This document shows positions 1 to 6,716 of a stretch of DNA of 12,795 nt, piece after piece. Every line of letters starts with the position of its first letter. Position 1 is the stretch's first letter. Under the pieces are notes generated by a model that ran no database searches, was not told the origin of the DNA, and was given only the letters and a program-made list of their open reading frames with translations. Source of the DNA: an uncultured Prevotella sp. (GTDB lineage: Bacteria > Bacteroidota > Bacteroidia > Bacteroidales > Bacteroidaceae); the NCBI GenBank assembly GCA_900314365.1, contig OMVH01000284.1, positions 1 to 12,795 on the forward strand. The letters run 5' to 3'. Both the position numbers and the translations under genes were made by a program.

Positions 1-109
1 GGGAGCATCTCGACAGAGATGCACGTAACCCCAGCCGAGCGAAGCGAGCCTGGGGGTATGACAACTCTTCCCCCCTTCCCGCTCTCGTGCTTCGAAGATG
101 CACGAGAGC
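1..109. repeat. Cluster of three intergenic hairpins (REP-like)
   Basis: Three inverted repeats stand close together. At 5-22 a perfect 7-bp stem (GCATCTC/GAGATGC) closes a GACA loop. At 29-55 CCCCAG pairs with CTGGGG around a GC-rich segment whose core is the mirror sequence GAGCGAAGCGAG. At 81-109 a perfect 10-bp stem (GCTCTCGTGC/GCACGAGAGC) closes a 9-nt loop. The 9-mer AGATGCACG occurs in both the first and third hairpins (17-25 and 96-104). None is followed by a T-run on either strand, so they do not look like simple terminators. GC-rich hairpins clustered between genes are typical of dispersed REP-type elements, but copy number cannot be judged from one window. The element may continue beyond the left edge. 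Confidence 0.5.
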
Positions 110-201
110 GTAGCTAACTGCCAGCCTCGAAGAGATTGATTCTTCTGCTCGCGGACAGCCAAAAGATTTGCCCCTATAAGGGATAATTAAACTTCCGATA
201 C

Positions 202-337
202 TTGAGTTTAGAGTCCACTTGAAAAAGTTCAAAAGCACGATTATTGGCTTCATAACAAATTGATAACCAGAGGCCAATTATGGGAAACAATGACTTTTTC
301 AAGTGGACTCAGTTTATATAATTGGTTGATATATCTG
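202..337 (+). promoter_or_regulatory. Possible Bacteroidota promoter split by the MITE
   Basis: TATATCTG at 330-337 matches the Bacteroidota -7 box TAnnTTTG at all but one position. No TTG lies at the right distance in the present sequence: the four bases 19 nt upstream are ACTC, inside the MITE end. If the MITE plus one AGTTTA copy (211-316) is removed, CTTG at 201-204 falls exactly 19 nt before TATATCTG, the standard spacing. The ancestral site may therefore have been a working promoter for the RNA-like segment downstream. This is inferred from spacing and motif match only. Confidence 0.35.
211..310. mobile_element. 100-bp MITE-like element with 18-bp inverted ends
   Basis: The ends are a perfect 18-bp inverted repeat: GAGTCCACTTGAAAAAGT at 211-228 and its exact complement at 293-310. 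The hexamer AGTTTA lies immediately outside both ends (205-210 and 311-316), as expected of a target-site duplication. The 64-bp interior has no reading frame of useful length, so the element cannot encode its own transposase and would depend on one elsewhere in the genome. The interior has a weaker inner inverted repeat (near 242-249 and 272-280). I cannot assign it to an insertion-sequence family with certainty. The perfect ends and intact duplication suggest a fairly recent insertion. Confidence 0.8.
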
Positions 338-504
338 TCTGCCCGTAGGATGCGGACAGACACGAGGACCGCGCCCTGCAAGTTACTGAAGCTGGGATAA
401 GCAAGCAGCAGAAGTAGTCTCTGTGCTGTTTCTGATTAGACGTATGTCCTCAAATATCCACTGGCAGGGTGCTGAGGTTTGGATAAATTGGTTGATACAA
501 CTGT
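312..504. repeat. Imperfect ~28-bp direct repeat flanking a 138-bp segment
   Basis: Positions 312-338 and 477-504 are similar over their whole length (about 23 of 28 aligned positions, one gap). They share the exact 12-mer AATTGGTTGATA (320-331 and 486-497) and both end in CTGT. The copies lie 166 bp apart and enclose the possible structured RNA. They could be duplicated promoter or protein-binding sites, or the trace of a past duplication or deletion. The first copy carries the TATATCTG box; the second has TACAACTG, a poorer match. Confidence 0.55.
341..480 (+). ncRNA. Possible structured RNA, 6S-like shape (unassigned)
   Basis: No reading frame covers this stretch, yet it has several nested pairings on the plus strand. 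GCGCCCTGC at 371-379 pairs with GCAGGGTGC at 464-472 (one G-U), extendable by ACC 368-370 with GGT 476-478 across a 3-nt bulge. Inside, 403-410 pairs with 424-431 around a 13-nt loop, leaving two long unpaired sides. A closing stem, large open bubble and terminal hairpin is the general plan of 6S RNA. GAGGAC at 364-369 is also complementary to GTCCTC at 446-451, which would form a pseudoknot or an alternative fold with the closing stem. I do not recognise a 6S, RNase P, tmRNA or SRP core. The ends are guesses: the start from the -7 box at 330-337, and the 3' end has no clear terminator. Confidence 0.33.
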
Positions 505-548
505 AAAGAACGAGTACAGAGGTGAACGTCACAAAATTAGTTATTTTC

Positions 549-579
549 TTTGATGTTCGAATGCTTTATTGTAAATTTG
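549..579 (+). promoter_or_regulatory. Consensus Bacteroidota promoter for hflX
   Basis: TTTG at 549-552, a 19-nt spacer and TAAATTTG at 572-579 match the Bacteroidota primary sigma consensus TTTG-N19-TAnnTTTG exactly. Transcription would begin around 585-590, leaving a leader of only 10-15 nt before the hflX ATG at 600. No ribosome-binding purine stretch is needed or seen, as is usual in this phylum. This promoter probably drives the whole forward cluster. Confidence 0.85.
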
Positions 580-599
580 CATGGTATTAAAAACAAGGA

Positions 600-1844
600 A
601 TGAACGAATTTGTAATTACCGAAGCCAAGGCCGAAACCGCCGTGTTGGTGGGGCTCATCACTCAGGAGCAGGACGAGGCGAAAACAAAGGAATACCTCGA
701 CGAGCTTGAATTTCTTGCCGACACCGCCGGTGCCGTCACCATAAAAAGATTCACGCAACGAGCCGGAGGTCCCAACTCAGCCACCTACGTGGGCAAAGGA
801 AAGTTGGAGGAAATACATAACTACATACGCGAAGAGGAAGAGAACAACCGCACCGTGGGTATGGTCATCTTCGACGACGAGCTCAGTGCCAAACAGCTGC
901 GCAACATAGAGAATGTGCTGCAAGTGAAGATTCTCGACCGCACATCGCTTATCCTCGACATCTTTGCCATGCGCGCTCAGACCGCCAACGCCAAGACCCA
1001 AGTAGAACTGGCCCAATACCGCTACATGCTCCCCCGTCTGCAACGGCTCTGGACCCACCTCGAGCGTCAGGGAGGAGGCTCGGGCTCAGGTGGAGGCAAA
1101 GGCAGCGTGGGACTCCGAGGCCCTGGTGAGACTCAGCTCGAGATGGACCGCCGCATCATCCTCCAGCGTATGAGCTTGCTCAAGAAACGCCTGGAGGAAA
1201 TCGACCGGCAGAAAGCCACACAACGCAAAAACCGCGGACGACTCATCCGCGTGGCCTTAGTGGGCTACACCAACGTGGGAAAATCCACGCTCATGAATCT
1301 GCTTGCCAAGAGCGAGGTCTTCGCTGAGAACAAGCTCTTCGCTACACTCGATACTACTGTGCGCAAAGTGGTCATCAAGAATCTGCCCTTTCTCCTCGCC
1401 GACACTGTAGGCTTCATTCGCAAGCTCCCCACTGACCTCGTCGACTCCTTCAAGTCGACGCTTGACGAGGTGCGCGAGGCCGACCTGCTACTGCATGTTG
1501 TCGACATCTCCCATCCCGACTTCGAGGAACAGATTGGAGTGGTGGAGTCGACGCTCAAGGAATTGGGCTGTGCCGAAAAGCCCTCAATGATAGTGTTCAA
1601 CAAAATTGACAACTACCACTGGACAGAGAAAGATCCCGACGACCTGACACCTCCCACGAAAGAGAACACCACTCTCGACGACCTCAAGCGCACCTGGATG
1701 GCCCGAATGGGAGACAACTGCATATTCATCTCAGCTCGTGAGCACGAGAACATCGACGAACTGAGAGAGGTACTATATAATAAGGTAAGGGAGCTGCACG
1801 TGCAGAAATATCCCTACAACGACTTTCTATATCCCAACGAATAA
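600..1844 (+). CDS. hflX: GTPase HflX (ribosome-associated)
   Basis: HflX is a translational GTPase of the Obg-HflX superfamily that binds the large ribosomal subunit and splits or rescues stalled ribosomes under stress; it acts in the cytoplasm. The 414-residue length is normal. The N-terminal HflX domain (about 1-155) is followed by a glycine/serine-rich linker (158-170) and the family signature LRGPGETQLEMDRR (172-185). The G domain has the P-loop GYTNVGKS (222-229), DTVG (268-271), NKID (334-337) and a G5 segment ISAREH near 378. The stretch between NKID and G5 is long, as I recall for Bacteroidota HflX proteins. The start at 600 is supported by the typical opening MNEFVITEAK and by the consensus promoter just upstream. 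A second ATG at 581 is out of frame. It is the first gene of the forward cluster, 12 nt before the DUF4954 gene. Confidence 0.96.
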   Translation: MNEFVITEAKAETAVLVGLITQEQDEAKTKEYLDELEFLADTAGAVTIKRFTQRAGGPNSATYVGKGKLEEIHNYIREEEENNRTVGMVIFDDELSAKQLRNIENVLQVKILDRTSLILDIFAMRAQTANAKTQVELAQYRYMLPRLQRLWTHLERQGGGSGSGGGKGSVGLRGPGETQLEMDRRIILQRMSLLKKRLEEIDRQKATQRKNRGRLIRVALVGYTNVGKSTLMNLLAKSEVFAENKLFATLDTTVRKVVIKNLPFLLADTVGFIRKLPTDLVDSFKSTLDEVREADLLLHVVDISHPDFEEQIGVVESTLKELGCAEKPSMIVFNKIDNYHWTEKDPDDLTPPTKENTTLDDLKRTWMARMGDNCIFISAREHENIDELREVLYNKVRELHVQKYPYNDFLYPNE

Positions 1845-1856
1845 AACGAAAACAAC

Positions 1857-3716
1857 ATGACGGAAGACTACAGGCCGCTCAGCGACGAAGAGATAAGCAC
1901 CTTGGAAGAACAAGGCTGTACAGCCGAGGACTGGAGCCGCATCGCTGTGAGCGACGACTTCCTGCCCCACTACATTCACAATGTCGACTTCTACGGCGAC
2001 ATCCGCTTAGGAGCCTTCGACCGCAGTCTGGAAGTGAGTGCGGGCTTCAGCAAGCACTCAGCGCTGCGCAACGCCACGCTGCGCAATGTGAGCGTGGGCG
2101 ACAACTGTCTCATAGAGAATGTGGGCGGCTACATCAACAATTATGTCATTGGCGACGAATGTCACATCTCCAACGTGAGCACCATCGAGACTACGGAAGG
2201 AGCAACCTACGGACAGGGCAATCTCATTCCGGTGCTCAACGAGGTGGGGCCGGGCAACGTGATGCTCTTCAGCGGACTGAACAGTCAGATTGCCGCTCTC
2301 ATGGTGGAGCACATCCACGACGAAGCCTTCACCGACTCCCTGCGGAGGCTCATCAGTGAGCAGGTGCAATGCCAGATGCCCGACTGCGGCACTATCGGCA
2401 ACCGCGTGAAGATTGTCAACACCAAGGAAATCACCAACACCATCATCTGCGACGACTGTGAGATTAGCGGGGCCTCACGACTCAGCGACTGTACCATCCT
2501 CAGTTCATCCGAGGCCAGCGTCTACATCGGTACAGGAGTCATCTGCGAGAACTCCATCGTCTCCGACGGTTCGAGCCTCACCAACAGCGTGAAGATGCAG
2601 GACTGCTTCGTGGGGGAGGCCTGTCAGCTCAGCAATGGCTTCACAGCCTCGCAAAGCGTTTTCTTCGCCAACAGCTATATGAGTAACGGTGAGGCTTGCG
2701 CAGCCTTCTGCGGCCCCTTCTCGGCCAGCCATCACAAGAGCAGCCTGCTCATAGGCGGTATGTTCTCGTTCTACAATGCAGGCTCAGCCACCAACTTCTC
2801 CAATCACGCTTACAAGATGGGACCGCTCCACTGGGGTACGCTCGAGCGTGGAGTGAAAACAGCCAGCGGGGCCTACATCCTCATGCCGGCCCGGATAGGA
2901 ACTTTCTCGGTGTGCTTCGGCAAACTGATGTACCACCCCGACACCCGCAACCTGCCCTTCTCCTATCTCGTGGCTTACGGCGACACCATGTACCTCTCTC
3001 CGGGAAGAAATATCACAACGGTTGGACTCTACCGCGACATCCGCAAATGGCCCAAGCGCGACGTGCGGCCGCAGAGCGGACAGAAGAGCATCGTCAATTT
3101 CGACTGGCTCAGTCCCTACTCCGTGGGCGAGATTCTGCAGGGCAAGCAAATATTGGAGAAGCTCCGTCAGGCCTCGGGCGACGATGTGACGACCTACAAC
3201 TTCCATGAGTACGTGATTCGAGGCTCGGCTCTGAAGAAGGGCATCAAGTACTATGACATCGCACTGCGCGTCTACATGGGGGCCGTACTCAAACGAGTGA
3301 AGAAAGCCCTGGGCTCCATCCAGCATCCGGAGGGCAACGTGGGCGAAGGACACTGGACCGACCTCGCGGGACTGCTGATGCCACTCTCGGAAGAAGAACG
3401 CCTCGTCGAAGATGTCAAGGCGGGCTCCATCGAGACCATCGAGGAGCTGAACGACCGTCTGGCTGAAATCAACGACAACTACCGCCGTTACCAATGGGCC
3501 TGGACCTACCGCATGATTCTCAACTACTACAACATCAGCGAGCTCGACGATGAGATTCTCCAGCAGATTCACAACGACTACGTCACGGCACGTCGCGCAT
3601 GGCTCGCTGAGATTCGTAAGGATGCCGAAAAGGAATATGCTCTTGGCGATGTCGACGAGGATGTGCTCGATGAGTTCATCGGACGACTCGACCGCGAGAC
3701 AGAGTACGAGGAATAA
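1857..3716 (+). CDS. DUF4954 family protein (beta-helix, function unknown)
   Basis: This 619-residue protein matches, from memory of the family, the Bacteroidota-specific DUF4954 proteins, whose function is not established. The opening (about 5-50) has the family-like pattern of an acidic helix, GC-AEDW and a run leading to DFYGDIRLGAF. Residues roughly 40-330 are rich in short imperfect hexapeptide-like turns (for example VSVGDNCLIENV, CHISNVSTIE, VYIGTGVICENSIVSDGS), as in left-handed beta-helix (LpxA-like) folds of acyl- and sugar-nucleotide transferases. From about 440 on it becomes helical, with many charged residues, and ends very acidic; this part probably corresponds to a separate domain often paired with DUF4954. 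There is no signal peptide or membrane segment, so it is likely cytoplasmic. The 12-nt gap after hflX and 44-nt gap before the peptidase suggest co-transcription. A sugar-nucleotide or acyl-transferase role would be a fold-based guess only. Confidence 0.88.
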   Translation: MTEDYRPLSDEEISTLEEQGCTAEDWSRIAVSDDFLPHYIHNVDFYGDIRLGAFDRSLEVSAGFSKHSALRNATLRNVSVGDNCLIENVGGYINNYVIGDECHISNVSTIETTEGATYGQGNLIPVLNEVGPGNVMLFSGLNSQIAALMVEHIHDEAFTDSLRRLISEQVQCQMPDCGTIGNRVKIVNTKEITNTIICDDCEISGASRLSDCTILSSSEASVYIGTGVICENSIVSDGSSLTNSVKMQDCFVGEACQLSNGFTASQSVFFANSYMSNGEACAAFCGPFSASHHKSSLLIGGMFSFYNAGSATNFSNHAYKMGPLHWGTLERGVKTASGAYILMPARIGTFSVCFGKLMYHPDTRNLPFSYLVAYGDTMYLSPGRNITTVGLYRDIRKWPKRDVRPQSGQKSIVNFDWLSPYSVGEILQGKQILEKLRQASGDDVTTYNFHEYVIRGSALKKGIKYYDIALRVYMGAVLKRVKKALGSIQHPEGNVGEGHWTDLAGLLMPLSEEERLVEDVKAGSIETIEELNDRLAEINDNYRRYQWAWTYRMILNYYNISELDDEILQQIHNDYVTARRAWLAEIRKDAEKEYALGDVDEDVLDEFIGRLDRETEYEE

Positions 3717-3760
3717 CATCAACAGTCTCAGAAAGACGAAACATCTTAATTTTTCCCATA

Positions 3761-6679
3761 ATGAAAACAAGATTCCTAATCCTTGCCCTTGCCACGCTGA
3801 TGGGCTGCATGAACATCAGCGCCAAGGACTACAAGTACGAGACCGTGGCCGGCGACCCGATGCAGACCCGCATCTACACGCTCGACAACGGACTCAAAGT
3901 TTATCTCTCCGTCAACAAGGCTCAGCCACGCATCCAAGCCAATATCGCGGTGCGCACCGGCTCCCGCAACGACCCCAAGGAGACCACCGGACTTGCTCAC
4001 TACCTGGAGCACCTCATGTTCAAGGGCACCAATCACTTCGGAACTTCCGACCCAGTGAAGGAAAAGCCCTACCTCGACGACATAGAGGCCCGCTATGAGC
4101 GCTACCGCAAGCTCACCGACCCCGCGCAGCGCCGCCAGGCCTATCACGAGATTGACTCCGTCTCGCAAATAGCCGCTAAATACAATATCCCCAATGAATA
4201 CGACAAGATGATGTCGGCTATCGGAAGTGAAGGCTCCAACGCCTACACCTCGAACGATGTCACCTGCTATGTGGAGAACATCCCGAGCAACGAAATCGAC
4301 AACTGGGCCCGCATACAGGCCGACCGCTTCCAGAACATGGTCATCCGCGGCTTCCACACTGAGCTCGAGGCTGTCTACGAGGAGTACAACATCGGACTGG
4401 CTCAGGACACGCGGAAACTCTGGGAGGCAGGTTCGAAGCTGCTCTTCCCCACCCACCCCTACGGTACTCAAACCACCATCGGCACCCAGCAGCACCTGAA
4501 GAACCCGAGCATCACCAACATCAAGAACTACTTCAGGCGCTACTACGTGCCCAACAACGTGGCCATCTGTATGGCCGGTGACTTCGATCCCGACAAGGTG
4601 ATAGCCATTATCGACAAATACTTCTCCTCCTGGAAGGCCGACCCCGCGCTCTCCGAGCCCCAGTATGCCCCCGAAGCTCCCATCACCACTCCCCGCGACA
4701 CCACCGTCTACGGTCAGGAGGCCGAATGCATGATTATGGCCTGGCGATTCGACCGTGGCAACAGCCTCCAACAGGACACGCTGACCCTCATCAACCAACT
4801 GCTCTGCAACGGCAAGGCCGGACTCTTTGATGTAGACCTCAACCAGCCTATGAAGGTGCAGAATGCCGACGACGGACTGGATGCACTCAACGACTACTCC
4901 ATGTTCTTCCTCTATGGAAAGCCTAAAGAGGGACAGAGCCTGACAGAGGTCAGACAGCTGCTCTTAGACGAAATGAAGAAGCTCAAAGCCGGTGATTTCG
5001 ACGACGATCTCCTTCCTGCCATCGTCAACAACTACAAGCGCTCCATCTATCAGAGACTCGACGACAACCAGTTCCGCGCCAGTCAGTTTGTCGATGCTTT
5101 CATCAACCGCGTGCCCTGGAAACAAGCGACAGGCGACCTCAACCGGCTCTCAAAGATTACCAAGGCCGACGTCGTGGCTTTTGCCAATAAATACTTTGGC
5201 GACAACAACATGGTTACGGTCTTCAAGGCTCAGGGCAACGACACCACCATCCACAAGATTGACAAGCCCGCCATCACCCCGATACCGACCAACAACGACA
5301 AGCAGAGCGAATTCCTCAAGGAGCTCGTCAACCGTCCCGTAGACCCCATTCAGCCTCAGTTCCTCGACTTCCAGAAGGATCTCTCTAAGGCTACTTTCGA
5401 GAAGGGACAGACCGAGATGCTCTACAAGCAGAACAAGAGCGACGACCTCTTCACGCTCGCCATCACGTTCCCCGTGGGCAAGGAGAACACACCGAGGCTG
5501 AGCTTTGCCGCCGGACTCTTCGACTATGCCTCTACCGACAAGCTTACGCTGGCACAGGTGCAGAAAGCTTTCTACACCTTAGCCTGCGACTACTCCGTGA
5601 GCGTAGGCCGCGACGAGACTACCTTCTATCTGCAGGGGCTCAACAGCAACATGCCCAAGGCCCTGGCGCTCTTCAACGAACTGCTGCAGAAAGGCCGCGT
5701 GAGCAAAGACGACTACAACAAGTATATCGAAGCAACGCTGAAGTCGCGCAAGGATGCCAAAAAGAATCAGAGAAACTGCTTCATGGCCATGCGCCGCTAC
5801 GCTTTCTACGGTCCGCGCAATGACTTCAGCGACAACATGAGCGAGAATGAGATGCGCCAGGCCGATCCCAACAGTTTGCTTCGGCTCGTGGGCAATCTGC
5901 GCCACCAACTCAACGCTACCGTTCTCTACTACGGGCCCACACCCATGGCCGAGATGGAGAAGCTCATTTCCAAGGACATGCCGCGGAAGAAGATCGCCGA
6001 GAAATTCAGCTACCCCGCACGGCCCTACACTCTGGTGGCCACCAACGAGCCCAAGGTGCTCCTCGCTCCCTATGAAGCCAAGAACATCTACATGCTCCAG
6101 TGCTACAATGAGAACATTCCCTTCAATGCTGACAATGCGCCCATCATCAGTCTCTTCAACAACTATTTCGGAGCCGGCATGAGCGCCATCGTCTTCCAGG
6201 AGCTGCGCGAGGCCCGCGGACTGGCTTACTCCGCCTTTGCTGACTACCGCATGCCGTCGAACAAGAACGACAAGGAGTACTTCTACACCTACATCATCAC
6301 TCAGAACGACAAGATGGTGGACTGCGTGAAGGAATACAACAACCTCCTCGACACCATGCCGCGCCGCGACATCACCTTCGAGAATGCCAAGCAGAATCTT
6401 CTGAAGAGTCTCGCTTCAACACGCGTGCAGAAATTCAACATCCTCAGCAGCTATCACCAGGCCCAGAAGCTGGGTCTCAACTACGACATCTACAGCAAAA
6501 TCTACCGGGAAGTACCCTCCATCACCCTCGACGACCTGATGAAGTTCTCGAGAGAGCGCATCGCACGCAAACCCTGGACCTACGTCATCATCGGCGACGA
6601 GAAAGAACTCGACATGAACGCCATCAGCCGTTACGGGAAGTTGCAGCGCGTCAGTCTGGAGGAGGCTTTCGGATATTGA
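3761..6679 (+). CDS. Secreted M16 family zinc metallopeptidase
   Basis: A 972-residue peptidase with two M16 (pitrilysin/insulinase-like) repeats in one chain. The N terminus is an export signal: MKTR, a hydrophobic stretch (FLILALATLM), then either signal peptidase I cleavage after NISA (residue 21) or lipoprotein processing at Cys16 in LMGC. The first half carries the inverted zinc motif HYLEH (His80, Glu83, His84). The distal acidic segment ELEAVYEE (201-208) supplies the third ligand, probably Glu208 by analogy with pitrilysin. The second half lacks HxxEH but has the RGLAYSA segment (around 818-825) that in M16 proteins shapes the substrate cleft, so it is the usual inactive partner domain. 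It is likely periplasmic or membrane-anchored and degrades peptides inside the closed chamber; the substrate is unknown. It lies 44 nt after the DUF4954 gene and 37 nt before the fumarase gene. Confidence 0.93.
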   Translation: MKTRFLILALATLMGCMNISAKDYKYETVAGDPMQTRIYTLDNGLKVYLSVNKAQPRIQANIAVRTGSRNDPKETTGLAHYLEHLMFKGTNHFGTSDPVKEKPYLDDIEARYERYRKLTDPAQRRQAYHEIDSVSQIAAKYNIPNEYDKMMSAIGSEGSNAYTSNDVTCYVENIPSNEIDNWARIQADRFQNMVIRGFHTELEAVYEEYNIGLAQDTRKLWEAGSKLLFPTHPYGTQTTIGTQQHLKNPSITNIKNYFRRYYVPNNVAICMAGDFDPDKVIAIIDKYFSSWKADPALSEPQYAPEAPITTPRDTTVYGQEAECMIMAWRFDRGNSLQQDTLTLINQLLCNGKAGLFDVDLNQPMKVQNADDGLDALNDYSMFFLYGKPKEGQSLTEVRQLLLDEMKKLKAGDFDDDLLPAIVNNYKRSIYQRLDDNQFRASQFVDAFINRVPWKQATGDLNRLSKITKADVVAFANKYFGDNNMVTVFKAQGNDTTIHKIDKPAITPIPTNNDKQSEFLKELVNRPVDPIQPQFLDFQKDLSKATFEKGQTEMLYKQNKSDDLFTLAITFPVGKENTPRLSFAAGLFDYASTDKLTLAQVQKAFYTLACDYSVSVGRDETTFYLQGLNSNMPKALALFNELLQKGRVSKDDYNKYIEATLKSRKDAKKNQRNCFMAMRRYAFYGPRNDFSDNMSENEMRQADPNSLLRLVGNLRHQLNATVLYYGPTPMAEMEKLISKDMPRKKIAEKFSYPARPYTLVATNEPKVLLAPYEAKNIYMLQCYNENIPFNADNAPIISLFNNYFGAGMSAIVFQELREARGLAYSAFADYRMPSNKNDKEYFYTYIITQNDKMVDCVKEYNNLLDTMPRRDITFENAKQNLLKSLASTRVQKFNILSSYHQAQKLGLNYDIYSKIYREVPSITLDDLMKFSRERIARKPWTYVIIGDEKELDMNAISRYGKLQRVSLEEAFGY

Positions 6680-6716
6680 AACAAATCATCTCATAAAAAA
6701 GATAAACAAAAACATT

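Noticed and set aside
37..48. Mirror-symmetric GAGCGAAGCGAG
   Set aside because: It reads the same backwards on one strand but is not an inverted repeat, so it does not pair; it is simply the loop region of the second hairpin.
341..520. RNase P RNA, tmRNA or SRP RNA upstream of hflX
   Set aside because: A short GGCAGGGTGC-like resemblance to RNase P was noticed, but the GAGGAAAGTCC and ACAGA elements, any tmRNA tag frame and the SRP GGAAGCAGC core are all absent.
3747..3754. TAATTTTT before the M16 gene as a -7 promoter box
   Set aside because: There is no TTG at the right distance, and the transcript would start at the ATG itself. Co-transcription from the hflX promoter is simpler.
2784..3770. 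Long reverse-strand open frame (328 codons) opposite the DUF4954 gene
   Set aside because: It is fully antisense to a strong family match, has no recognisable domain, and its composition is that of a complementary-strand shadow in GC-rich codons.
3776..4798. Reverse-strand open frame (340 codons) opposite the M16 peptidase gene
   Set aside because: It overlaps the zinc-site half of the peptidase and has a low-complexity V/G/L/H-rich sequence typical of antisense frames.
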